The position numbers and the translations under genes are program-made. DNA of 46,272 bases from Eubacterium sp. (GTDB lineage Bacteria > Bacillota > Clostridia > Lachnospirales > Lachnospiraceae), in the NCBI GenBank assembly GCA_022796875.1, contig JAAWJJ010000020.1, positions 1-46,272 on the forward strand. The letters are read 5' to 3'. Under the pieces are notes generated by a model, which was given only the letters and a program-made list of their open reading frames with translations, was not told the DNA's origin and made no database searches. This document shows, in pieces, positions 31,320 through 39,894 of this stretch; positions within the stretch are counted from its first letter, which is position 1; every line of letters begins with the position of its first letter.

Positions 31320-32747
31320 TTACTTTCGGATATCCGATTTCATATACCCGGCCTTTTCGTATTTCTGGCGTTTTCTTACAAAGGTAGAGCTATCCATTCC
31401 AAGATTCTCCGCCGCTTCCCTGATATTCTGATATTTTAAGAACGCTTCCGTCATATAGGAAGCCTCTATCCTTGCCACTTCTTCTTTCAAATTCACAGCC
31501 TTAAAATCTTCTTTTTCTGATTGCCTGGAATCCGGCAATTCCTGTGAAGCTTCCGGCAACACATCCTCTGCTTCCACCGCCTCTCCGCCGCTCATAATTG
31601 CCGCCCTGTTCACAAGTACCGCCAGTTCTCCTACATTACCGGGCCAGTCGTATTCCCGGAATATTCGGAAGCAATTCCGGGAAAAACGCTTTTTCTCCCC
31701 GGTCTGCCGATTGTATTTTCTTAAAAAAAATTCCATAAGCGGTACAATATCGTTTTTCCTCTCTTTCAGCGGCGCAATCTCCATCGGAAACATCCGGAAG
31801 CAATCCAGAATTTCTTTTTCTGCTTCTCCGCTTTCTTCCAGTTCACGGAAACTTTTCGTACTGCCGCAGATAAATCGAATATTCAGATTCCGCATATTCC
31901 CGTCGCCGAAAAAACATTTTTCATTACGAAACAACGCCAGAAAATTTCCTTTCAGTTTTTGCGGAATATCCCGGATTTCATTAATATAGACGGTTCCTCC
32001 GTCCGCACTTTCCAAAAGCCCCGTTTGATATTCATTTTTTTCGGCGTCCGTGTAGCCAAACAGGTAATTCTCCACACTTTCCTGCGGAAGCACCTGAAAA
32101 TCAATCCTCAAAAACGGAAAATCCGCCCTGCGGGAATGGCGGTGTATGAACGAAGCCAGTTTTCCCTTTCCGGTTCCCGCTTCACCGGAAATAAACACCT
32201 GGCCGTCAGATAAAGCAACACGTTCCGCAGTTTCCATTAAACGGAGAGAAGATGCGTCTTCCGCAACAAAATCCACACCTCCGGACAGCTCCTTTTTCAA
32301 TCTTTCTATCTCGTTCAAATACTGCCGGTTCCACATTTTCTGACGCTGAAGCTCTTTCCGGACCAGGTAAATTTCAGTTACTTCCCTCACAACCGTCACG
32401 ACCATAATGATACGCTCTTTCTTTTCCGGATCTTCAAACACAGGAGTGCTGGTAATTACCGCTCTTTTTCCCGTTTTAAAACGCTGCTCGCTTGTAAGGC
32501 TTTCTTTATTTTCCAGCACCGAAAGGGTCCCGCTCATAGAAATCACGCCTTTTTCCACAAGTTCTTTCATATTTTTTCCAAGCATTTCCTCTTTCGCAAG
32601 GCCGCTAATCCGTTCATAACTGTGATTTAAATAAATCGTCGTAGCTTCGCTGTCGGTAATATAAATTCCGTCTTCAAAATTTTCCAATACATTTTCCATG
32701 TAATCCTGAACCAAAAAGTCTGATATTTCCCTGTTGCGTTTTGACAA
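31320..32747 (-). CDS. TyrR-like PAS/AAA+ regulator lacking the sigma-54 GAFTGA loop
   Basis: 475 aa starting with TTG behind GGGAGGG. PAS sensor at ~20-130 (FEDGIYITDSEATTIYLNHS), AAA+ domain at ~160-390, Fis-type HTH at the end (AAENLGMDSSTFVRKRQKY). Where activators have FGYEKGAFTGA, this protein reads FGYTDAEKNEYQTG, so the sigma-54 contact loop is gone. Walker A is GEAGTGKG and Walker B reads YINEIRDI with Asn for Asp. It should not open sigma-54 promoters and may act at sigma-A promoters as TyrR does. It is encoded upstream of abfD in the same direction. Confidence 0.88.
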   Translation of the reverse strand: MSKRNREISDFLVQDYMENVLENFEDGIYITDSEATTIYLNHSYERISGLAKEEMLGKNMKELVEKGVISMSGTLSVLENKESLTSEQRFKTGKRAVITSTPVFEDPEKKERIIMVVTVVREVTEIYLVRKELQRQKMWNRQYLNEIERLKKELSGGVDFVAEDASSLRLMETAERVALSDGQVFISGEAGTGKGKLASFIHRHSRRADFPFLRIDFQVLPQESVENYLFGYTDAEKNEYQTGLLESADGGTVYINEIRDIPQKLKGNFLALFRNEKCFFGDGNMRNLNIRFICGSTKSFRELEESGEAEKEILDCFRMFPMEIAPLKERKNDIVPLMEFFLRKYNRQTGEKKRFSRNCFRIFREYDWPGNVGELAVLVNRAAIMSGGEAVEAEDVLPEASQELPDSRQSEKEDFKAVNLKEEVARIEASYMTEAFLKYQNIREAAENLGMDSSTFVRKRQKYEKAGYMKSDIRK

Positions 32748-32764
32748 TATTCTTCCCTCCCGTG

Positions 32765-32777
32765 TTGCAATTTTGCA
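32765..32777. promoter_or_regulatory. TGCA-type operator before the TyrR-like gene
   Basis: TTGCAATTTTGCA lies 17 bp upstream of the TTG start and matches the three copies at the abfD promoter, implying autoregulation. Confidence 0.55.
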
Positions 32778-33068
32778 TTTTTATCAGTATAAATTATTTT
32801 TTACCGTTTGGCAACCTGCAAAACGTCTTTTGGAACGGCAGCACAAAAAATTATCAGAAGCTGGAAGCATCAAAAACCTGATTTCACAGGTGCGCTGTCG
32901 GCTCATACAAAATATAACAATTGCCTGCTTCATCTGCTTACAAAAATGCTGCCAGAACATTTTACCATTGATGCTTTCAGGCAGAACAACATGTTTTGTG
33001 CCGCTTGCCGTCCGTAACCATGCAGCAAATGTTCTGATAATATTTTTTACGTCCCACAACCGCAACAA
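32778..33068. other. Intergenic stretch with no recognisable gene
   Basis: About 290 bp between the TyrR-like gene and the blaI promoter. Open frames on both strands have no ribosome site or recognisable motif. Confidence 0.5.
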
Positions 33069-33116
33069 TTGACGGGATCCGCAATCTGTTTTATAATATA
33101 TTTATTACATTCGTAA
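33069..33116 (+). promoter_or_regulatory. blaI promoter with BlaI-type operator
   Basis: TTGACG (33069-33074), 17 bp and TATAAT (33092-33097). Just downstream, TTAC-ATTC-GTAA (33105-33116) is a palindrome like BlaI/MecI boxes and would lie at the transcription start. Confidence 0.7.
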
Positions 33117-33141
33117 GACTTAAGGAAAGGAGGAACACATC

Positions 33142-33510
33142 GTGAAACCACTGCCGCAAATTTCAGAAGCCGAATTTGAAGTAATGAAAATCGTATGGAA
33201 AAACGCCCCCATCAGCACAAACGAAATAACGGACCGTCTGCTGCAAACAACAACCTGGAGCCCTAAGACAATCCAGACGTTAATCAAACGTTTAGTAACA
33301 AAAGGCGTTCTTTCCTACGAAAAACAAAGCCGGGTATTCGTCTATACGCCGTTGGTGGACGAAACCGAATATATAGGGCAGGAAAGCAATACTTTCCTGA
33401 ACCGTTTTTATAACGGCAATATTACGGCCATGCTGTCCGCCTATATGGACAACGGCCGGCTGTCCGAATCCGAAATAGAGGAACTCCGTTCTCTTCTTTC
33501 CCGGGATTAG
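33142..33510 (+). CDS. blaI: BlaI/MecI-family repressor
   Basis: 122 aa. The winged helix ISEAEFEVMKIVWKNAPIST with WSPKTIQTLIKRLVTKGVLS is the BlaI signature. YTPLVDETEY leads into the C-terminal dimerisation helices, where BlaR1-triggered cleavage occurs in staphylococci. It should repress its own promoter and that of the divergent-in-function PBP/beta-lactamase unit, which carries a matching box at 38743-38752. It is followed by the sensor gene after 38 bp. Confidence 0.93.
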   Translation: MKPLPQISEAEFEVMKIVWKNAPISTNEITDRLLQTTTWSPKTIQTLIKRLVTKGVLSYEKQSRVFVYTPLVDETEYIGQESNTFLNRFYNGNITAMLSAYMDNGRLSESEIEELRSLLSRD

Positions 33511-33548
33511 TTTACGCAGCAGAATTATTATACAAGGAGGAAATTGAA

Positions 33549-35342
33549 TTGGCTGAATTTGCAATCAGATTTTTCATATGCAATATTTTCATCAGTTTCA
33601 TTATCAGCATATTCCTGCTTGCCAGGCGTTTGATCCAAAACAGCCTGACCAGTCGGATGCGTTACAATTTATGGTTTTGGCTGATCGGGATATTGGCGAT
33701 CCCTTTTCTTCCGGTTTCACCAATCCGTTTCCCGCCGGTTTTTGCATGGTTTAAAACCCTCGGAAATACATCCTCCCCTGAAACCGCTATAAAGGATACC
33801 GTTGTAACTAACCTGCCTGATAATACCGCCGACTGGATGAACGACTTCAGCCTGTCGATCAGCAGGAATACCCCGTCTGCTGTCGGCCTGCTGCTGTGTA
33901 TCCTGTGGGGAATCGGTATGTTTGTCATGCTGATCCTGATCCTGAAATCCATGCGCCGCTTCCGCGCAGTAAAAAAATCCGCACTGCCGTTACAGAATCC
34001 TGCCGTACGCCAAATATACCGGAACTGCCTGGACGATATGCAGATCAAAAAGCTGATTCCTGTCTACAGCGCCGCATTTCTGAAATCTCCTGTGATTATA
34101 GGACTTTTCCAGCCGCGCATCTATTTGCCGATTCACCTGATCTCAGACTTTCACGCCAACGACATCCGGTATATGCTGCTGCATGAACTTGCGCATTATA
34201 AATATAAAGATACCCTGGCCAACTATGTAATGAATGTCGTCTGTGTCCTGTACTGGTTCCATCCGCTGGTATGGCACTCGCTGAAAGAAATGAGAAACGA
34301 CAGGGAGGTCGCCTGCGATACTTCCGTATTAGAACTGCTTGACGAGGACTCTTTCGGAAACTACGGAAATACTTTAATTAATTTTGCTGAAAAGGTATCG
34401 CTTACACCGTTTCCTTTTTTCGCCGGAATCAGCGGCAGCATGAAGCAAATGCGGAAACGGGTGAGAAACATTGCCAATTACCGCCCGGCTTCCCCGCACA
34501 AAAAATTTGTCAGCGTCCTTATATATGGCATTACGGCTTTTTTCCTGCTGGGATTTGCCCCGGTTTTATCCATACCGGCTGCAGAGAATAACAGGTATTA
34601 TTTTAATGACAGAAATAAAGATATTTCCTATGTTGATCTAAGAAGTACTTTCGGAGAATATAACGGAAGTTTTGTATTATATGACGCCTCCGAAAATTCA
34701 TGGCTGATCTACAATAAAGAATACGCCTCTGAGCGTATTCCCCCCGCTTCCACGTTTAAAATATACAGCGCTTTATTCAGCCTGGAATCCGGAATTATTA
34801 CGCCGGAACATTCCCTGCTCCGCTGGGACGGTTCCACTTATGAGTACGGTGCATGGAATAAGGACCAGACCCTGCAGTCCGCCATGCAAAACTCTGTAAA
34901 CTGGTATTTCCAGGCTCTTGACCGGCAGTCCGACTTGTCGTCCATAAGGGATTACGTTCAGAAAATCGGCTATGGCAACCGGCTCGTTGAGGGCGATACC
35001 TCTTCTTACTGGTTAAATTCGTCGCTGAAAATATCGCCGCTCGAACAGGTGGATCTGCTAAAGAAGCTGTATAACAACAGGTTCGGATTTACACCGGAAA
35101 ACACAGACGCCGTAAAAGATTCCATCCGCCTCTATTGCACAGGCCAGGGAACTCTTTCCGGAAAAACCGGCACGGAGATTATTGAGGATCATGCCGTTTC
35201 CGGCTGGTTCATCGGATATATCGAAAAAAATAACCAAACCTGTTTCTTTGCCACAAATATCCAAAAGGAAGACTTTGCTTCGGGCGCTGCTGCCACAGAA
35301 CTTACTTTTTCTGTCCTTTCTGATTTGGATTTATGGGAATAG
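33549..35342 (+). CDS. blaR1: BlaR1/MecR1-type beta-lactam sensor and zinc metalloprotease
   Basis: 597 aa starting with TTG behind GGAGG. N-terminal membrane helices and an M56 protease domain with HELAHYKYKD near residue 211 and the third zinc ligand region DREVACD. A membrane helix near residue 325 leads to an extracellular class-D-like sensor domain with STFK (about 402), YGN (about 473) and KTGT (about 537). Acylation of the STFK serine signals inward to activate proteolysis of BlaI. All key motifs are present. Confidence 0.93.
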   Translation: MAEFAIRFFICNIFISFIISIFLLARRLIQNSLTSRMRYNLWFWLIGILAIPFLPVSPIRFPPVFAWFKTLGNTSSPETAIKDTVVTNLPDNTADWMNDFSLSISRNTPSAVGLLLCILWGIGMFVMLILILKSMRRFRAVKKSALPLQNPAVRQIYRNCLDDMQIKKLIPVYSAAFLKSPVIIGLFQPRIYLPIHLISDFHANDIRYMLLHELAHYKYKDTLANYVMNVVCVLYWFHPLVWHSLKEMRNDREVACDTSVLELLDEDSFGNYGNTLINFAEKVSLTPFPFFAGISGSMKQMRKRVRNIANYRPASPHKKFVSVLIYGITAFFLLGFAPVLSIPAAENNRYYFNDRNKDISYVDLRSTFGEYNGSFVLYDASENSWLIYNKEYASERIPPASTFKIYSALFSLESGIITPEHSLLRWDGSTYEYGAWNKDQTLQSAMQNSVNWYFQALDRQSDLSSIRDYVQKIGYGNRLVEGDTSSYWLNSSLKISPLEQVDLLKKLYNNRFGFTPENTDAVKDSIRLYCTGQGTLSGKTGTEIIEDHAVSGWFIGYIEKNNQTCFFATNIQKEDFASGAAATELTFSVLSDLDLWE

Positions 35343-35369
35343 CAGTTTGACCCCTGTCCGACTGCTATT
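35338..35369. terminator. Hairpin between convergent blaR1 and beta-lactamase genes
   Basis: AATAGCAGT (35338-35346) and ACTGCTATT (35361-35369) form a 9-bp stem that spans both stop codons. Plus-strand read-through meets CTTTCC only, so the U tract is short. Confidence 0.55.
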
Positions 35370-36501
35370 CTTTCCATTCTGCATGTTCCCGGGCACAATA
35401 ATCTGACACAAGTCCGACCGCTATTTCTTTTGCCCGGGCACTGGATACATCCATACCGTCCGTTTTTCCAAGATACACGCAGAAATATATTCTTCTTTCT
35501 GTTTCTTTCGCATTTTCCATATTCTCTGTTTCTTTCGTACTTTCTGCAAATCCCGTAAACCAAGCATCGACAACCACGCCGTCGGCTTTACCCATTCCCG
35601 TTTTTCCGTATATGGAAATATCTGCATCACTCTGCTCCTCCGCCAGCATCACTTGTTTTAATTCATTCCGTGTTTCTTCTGAATAATCCGAGTTTTCTCC
35701 AAATATAAGTTCCATTACCAAAGCTTGTTCTTTCGGTGAAATCAGCAAAGACGATTCTATCCAAAACCCGGTCAGTGCCCGATTATTATTGTTTGTATTC
35801 AGCCGCCCCTCCCAATCGGAAATATCACAGTTACCGTACGAAAGCCGGTCTAATTCCGCCTGCATGACATCTTCTCCGATCTCATTTATGACTTCCCTGA
35901 AATACCATACGCAGGAAGAGCGAAATGCTTCCTGAAAATCAATATCTTTGTTCCAGTCTTCATTCCAAAATTCTTCTCCGCTCCATGTCCTGGTAGAATT
36001 TTCGGGTTCCATGATTCCGTTTTCCAATGCAGCCAAAGAAGAAATGATTTTAAACGTGGAACATGGCGACCTCCTGGTTAACGCAAGGTCACGATGATAC
36101 ATCGTGCATCGGCTGTCAGAAACATCATATATAACCGCTGCGCCATTTAACCCGTTAAAATATTCCGACCATTCCGCATCCACAATTTCCGGTTCTGCCG
36201 CCCCTGCCGGTGTTCCTGTTTCCGATGCTTCTTCTGATTCTCCTGTTTCTGTTGGCTCTGCTGTTTCCCCTGTTTTGGACGCTTCTTCTACCTCTTCTGT
36301 TTCTGTTGGGCCCACTTTATCTTCTTCCTCTTGTTCGTATTCCGGAGCAGCTTTCTCCTTCGTGCTATCATGAACGGAACATCCCGCCAAAACAAACGCC
36401 GACATACATGCCAGATATACTGCTTTCACACATTTACGGCGTTTTTTCATAATTTCTGCTAAACCAGCTTTCCAGAACTTCTTTGTCTTTTTCCACAACA
36501 T
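35365..36501 (-). CDS. Class D (OXA/CDD-like) beta-lactamase lipoprotein
   Basis: 378 aa from the ATG at 36501, which has GGGGAGG 8 bp upstream. An in-frame ATG at 36450 (MKKRRKCVKAVYLACMSAFV) gives a more usual signal peptide but has no site. Lipobox LAGC is followed by a long Glu/Thr-rich linker with TETE/EASETG repeats. The catalytic domain carries STFK (near 148), S-C-V (near 195), YGN (near 221) and KTG (near 298), the class D set, similar to the BlaR1 sensor. Gram-positive class D enzymes hydrolyse penicillins. The gene overlaps the end of the PBP gene by 68 bp. Confidence 0.85.
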   Translation of the reverse strand: MLWKKTKKFWKAGLAEIMKKRRKCVKAVYLACMSAFVLAGCSVHDSTKEKAAPEYEQEEEDKVGPTETEEVEEASKTGETAEPTETGESEEASETGTPAGAAEPEIVDAEWSEYFNGLNGAAVIYDVSDSRCTMYHRDLALTRRSPCSTFKIISSLAALENGIMEPENSTRTWSGEEFWNEDWNKDIDFQEAFRSSCVWYFREVINEIGEDVMQAELDRLSYGNCDISDWEGRLNTNNNNRALTGFWIESSLLISPKEQALVMELIFGENSDYSEETRNELKQVMLAEEQSDADISIYGKTGMGKADGVVVDAWFTGFAESTKETENMENAKETERRIYFCVYLGKTDGMDVSSARAKEIAVGLVSDYCAREHAEWKE

Positions 36502-38659
36502 AGCCGCTGCCTCCCCTTTCCTTTACGTCTTCCGTCATACTGACAATCAAAATCGGCTTCTCCGCCGTATTTTCCGCAGTAAAAACGGCAAACCATCCCA
36601 GTTCCGTACCGGAAGTATCATCCTGGGATGCTTTGATTTCCGCAGTACCTGTCTTTCCTGCCAGAAGAACATCCTCCCGGTGCGCCGCATATCCGGTTCC
36701 ATGAGGATCGTTAATGACTTTCTTAATTCCCTCCAATACGAGATTTGCCGTATTTTCGGAAAAAGCATTCGGTATCCAATACTCCTGCTTTGCCTCCTGG
36801 CTGTAAATCAAATATGGTTTTACGACATTCCCTTTATTGCAAAAAGCCGTATAAATGCACGCCATATGCAGCGGATTGATCAAAATCTGTCCTTGCCCGT
36901 AGCCGCTGTCTGCCAGTTGTATTTCCGTTTCGATATTTTCCGTGTTGGAATACTGTGATTTTGACATTACAATTTCAAACGGCAGTTCTTCCTGAAATCC
37001 CAGTTTTAACAAGGATTCTTTCATCTCTTCCGCTCCGATGTTCAAAGCGGCTTTCGCAAAATAAATATTGTCAGAATATATCAGCGCGTTTTCCAAAACA
37101 ACCGGTTCATACGTATGAAGCGTCGTCACGTGGTAGGAACCCCAGGAAGCATCTTTCTGCCAGCTTAACCCCGTGTTCCCATAATCCTCATTCGGATCAA
37201 TTGCCCCCGATTCCAGGCCGATTGCCGCCGTGACCGGTTTAAAAGTTGACCCCGGACACCAAGCCTGTCGGAAGCGATTGTACATCGGTTTGTTTTCATC
37301 TTCATTTAACGTCGTCCATTTCTCGTTGGATAACCCCATAATAAAGTCGTTATTATCATAGGACGGCGTGCTGACTAACGCCAGTACTTCGCCGGTATAC
37401 GGATTCAATGCTGCCGAACAGCTTTTATCTTCCCGGAACTGCTCATACAGGACTTTTTGAAGTTCCGAATCTATCGTCAGGTTTATATTTTCTCCGTCCT
37501 GGGCTATACGGCAGGCCAATTCTTCTTTTTCATTGCCCGCGGAATCCACAATGTAGATCCGGCATCCGTCCTGCCCTTTTAACCGGCTTTCAAACAAGCC
37601 CTCCGCCCCGCTTCTTCCGATGACGCTGTTTGCCGTATATCCCTCCCCGGCATGTTCCTCCAAATCCTCCGCCGTAACGCTTTGCACATATCCGACCAGA
37701 TGCGCCGCTGCCGCGCCTAACGGATACGCCCTGACCTCCGTATCGGAAATCATCACTCCTGGAATCTCCAATAGCTGCTGCTGTCTTTCATGCTCCTGCA
37801 AGATTTCCGCATCCGACTCCAGCGACATCAATTCCATTTCTTCCACCTTTTTGACCGTCTTTACCGGGACAAAAGAGTCTTCTTTTACCCATGCCGCCGA
37901 TAATTTCTTCTCTATTTCCGCCGGCTCTGTTCCTAACAGATTTGCTGCCTGTGCGATCGCTTCTTCTTTGCTTTCCAGTTTTCCCGGAACAATCCCGACA
38001 GAAGACGCCGTGCCGGTTCCTGCAAGAACCCGTCCGTTCCTGTCCCGGATTTCTCCCCGTTTTGCCTGCGCAGTGGAAATCCTTATCCTGTCTGTGGAAG
38101 CCAGTCCCGGATGAATCAGGGAATCTTTCCACACAAGCCTGTAGCCGTCTTCTTTTTTCAGAAAATACGCCTCGTTTGCAAAGCTTACGTTTCCCGCAGC
38201 CGTATCAAACGACGTCTGGTATTGTACCGTATATACTTTCCCTTTATATCCGGATGCATCCACATTCTGCAAAACGGCATCCGGTACGAAAGCCTCCCCG
38301 GAAGAAGAGGTTTTATCCCCCGCAGAAACTGTAATTTCCATATTCTGTATTTCCATGTTTTCATAAATGGCCGAATTTCGTTTAATAAAATCTTCCTTTC
38401 CAATGTTTCCGGACGCTTCTATGTCAAGCATTTGATACATTTCCTCATAATTTCGCTCCTGTATGCAATTCATATAAGCCAGAAGCGATTCATCCGGCCC
38501 GTCCTCATCGCCGCCTTTCTCTCCGAAAAACCATATGCATATTGCCGCGCCGAGCGTAGCCGCTGTCAGGATACTGACAATACTCCATATGAATTTTCCT
38601 GACTTTTTTCGCCTGCGTCTGCTTTGTTTTCCCCTGTTTCCGCTTTTCTTTTTTACCAT
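36434..38659 (-). CDS. MecA-like class B penicillin-binding protein with NTF2-like domain
   Basis: 741 aa. Basic cytoplasmic tail and one membrane anchor (about residues 23-45), then a MecA_N/NTF2-like domain (SLLAYMNCIQERNYEEMYQM, with YTVQYQTSFDTAAGNVSF), a PBP dimer domain with RGEIRDRNGRVLA and the transpeptidase. Active-site motifs: PGSTFKP (Ser near 471), YSDN (near 528) and AGKTGTAE (near 668). The family cross-links peptidoglycan, and MecA relatives work under beta-lactam pressure. Whether this one has low drug affinity is not visible. Its promoter carries a BlaI-like box. Confidence 0.9.
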   Translation of the reverse strand: MVKKKSGNRGKQSRRRRKKSGKFIWSIVSILTAATLGAAICIWFFGEKGGDEDGPDESLLAYMNCIQERNYEEMYQMLDIEASGNIGKEDFIKRNSAIYENMEIQNMEITVSAGDKTSSSGEAFVPDAVLQNVDASGYKGKVYTVQYQTSFDTAAGNVSFANEAYFLKKEDGYRLVWKDSLIHPGLASTDRIRISTAQAKRGEIRDRNGRVLAGTGTASSVGIVPGKLESKEEAIAQAANLLGTEPAEIEKKLSAAWVKEDSFVPVKTVKKVEEMELMSLESDAEILQEHERQQQLLEIPGVMISDTEVRAYPLGAAAAHLVGYVQSVTAEDLEEHAGEGYTANSVIGRSGAEGLFESRLKGQDGCRIYIVDSAGNEKEELACRIAQDGENINLTIDSELQKVLYEQFREDKSCSAALNPYTGEVLALVSTPSYDNNDFIMGLSNEKWTTLNEDENKPMYNRFRQAWCPGSTFKPVTAAIGLESGAIDPNEDYGNTGLSWQKDASWGSYHVTTLHTYEPVVLENALIYSDNIYFAKAALNIGAEEMKESLLKLGFQEELPFEIVMSKSQYSNTENIETEIQLADSGYGQGQILINPLHMACIYTAFCNKGNVVKPYLIYSQEAKQEYWIPNAFSENTANLVLEGIKKVINDPHGTGYAAHREDVLLAGKTGTAEIKASQDDTSGTELGWFAVFTAENTAEKPILIVSMTEDVKERGGSGYVVEKDKEVLESWFSRNYEKTP

Positions 38660-38738
38660 GATTCTCCTCCGACCTCATGAAGCGCCTGAAATATTACTAT
38701 TGTAAGATATCATCCCAAAAAAATTTACTTTATTATAA

Positions 38739-38767
38739 ATATTACATCTGTAGGATTTATATGTCAA
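38739..38767 (-). promoter_or_regulatory. PBP/beta-lactamase promoter with BlaI-like box
   Basis: On the minus strand, TTGACA (38767-38762), 17 bp and TAATAT (38744-38739). The palindrome TACATCTGTA (38743-38752) lies in the spacer and -10, close to the staphylococcal mec/bla box core TACATATGTA, so a bound repressor would block polymerase. Confidence 0.75.
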
Positions 38768-38847
38768 GTAAAAATAAGCGGGACGATATTCTAAAATAAT
38801 TTTTAAAATACCGCTCCCGCCATTTACTTTTGATAAATCAACTGTCT

Positions 38848-39195
38848 TTACATTTTTCTTAAAAGTTCTTTTATACTGTTCGCCTGAACCGTTGTCCGTT
38901 TTGTATCGCCGCTGTTTTTGGAGTACTCCCAAAGCTCTTTTTGCGTTTTCTTTTCTTCCGCTTTTTTCCCAGCGCGCTTCTCCTCTCTTGCCTGCTCAAT
39001 GCGCTCTCTCTGTTTTGCGCCTGATTTTTCCAGTTCCGCAAAAAAGCTTGTTTTGCCGTGGTCATCAAAGGCAATACCGATTCGGGTTATTTCCGTATCG
39101 TTCTGCCCGCCTGTTCCAAATGCGCTTCCGTATCCATACTGACGGTTGATCTCTTTTGACATCCGGACCGCCTGTTCCATATATGTTATCAACAA
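38848..39195 (-). pseudogene. DUF6033-family fragment, 5' part missing
   Basis: The frame ends with the typical family tail (IAFDDHGKTSFFAELEKSGA, then a Lys/Glu-rich helix and TTVQANSIKELLRKM). At the other end it runs straight into the upp stop codon with only about 35 bp between and no ribosome site. The family is usually considerably longer, with an N-terminal part absent here. Only TTG or an internal ATG (39180) could start it. Probably a dead 3' fragment, although the 5' loss could reflect an alternative short form. Confidence 0.55.
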
Positions 39196-39229
39196 ATTCG
39201 CCGCTGTTATTTACAGACGAACGCAACTT

Positions 39230-39859
39230 TTATTTTGTTCCGAATATTCTATCGCCGGCATCGCCTACACCGGGGCAGATGTATGCATGCTCATTCAGGC
39301 CGCGGTCAATATGCCCGACATAAATTCGAACGTCAGGATGATCTTTTCTCATCCGCTCTATTCCCTCCGGGGCGGCAATAATGCACATAAATTTAATATT
39401 TTTGCCGCCATGCTTTTTAATAAAATTGACGGCTTCCGAACCGGATCCGCCTGTAGCAAGCATGGGATCCAGGACAAGAATCGTTCTCTGTTCAATCGGT
39501 TCCGGCAGCTTACAGTAATATTCGTGAGGTTCATGCGTTTCCGGATCCCTGTAAAGTCCGATATGCCCCACTTTAGCATTCGGCACCAGCGCCAAAATGC
39601 CGTTCACCATCCCCAGCCCCGCGCGCAATATCGGCACAACCGCCAGCTTTTTACCGGCTATTTTCGGGGACAGGCATGTTTCGATGGGCGTCCTGACCTC
39701 AACCTCTTCCAGAGGAAGATCTCTGAGCGCTTCGTATCCCATCAACATAGCAATCTCCTCGATACATTTCCTGAATTCATTTGTCCCTGTGTTTATATCC
39801 CTGATCTGCGATATCTTGTGCTGAATCAGCGGATGATCCATTACAAATACATTCTCCAA
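39230..39859 (-). CDS. upp: Uracil phosphoribosyltransferase
   Basis: 209 aa from a TTG start behind AGGAGGG with a 6-bp spacer. An ATG at 39841 is the alternative. Uracil salvage: uracil plus PRPP gives [23 protein letters not shown], the PRPP loop [18 protein letters not shown] and the C-terminal [20 protein letters not shown] then GTK are highly conserved, and the length is normal. A housekeeping gene, 35 bp after the helicase start side is not relevant because the helicase lies upstream on the same strand. Confidence 0.96.
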   Translation of the reverse strand: MENVFVMDHPLIQHKISQIRDINTGTNEFRKCIEEIAMLMGYEALRDLPLEEVEVRTPIETCLSPKIAGKKLAVVPILRAGLGMVNGILALVPNAKVGHIGLYRDPETHEPHEYYCKLPEPIEQRTILVLDPMLATGGSGSEAVNFIKKHGGKNIKFMCIIAAPEGIERMRKDHPDVRIYVGHIDRGLNEHAYICPGVGDAGDRIFGTK

Positions 39860-39894
39860 ACTAATCCCTCCTCTAAATATTTCTTAAGCTTTTT

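Noticed and set aside
32784-33068. Gene on the minus strand between the TyrR-like gene and blaI
   Set aside because: No ribosome site or recognisable domain; composition is like noncoding sequence.
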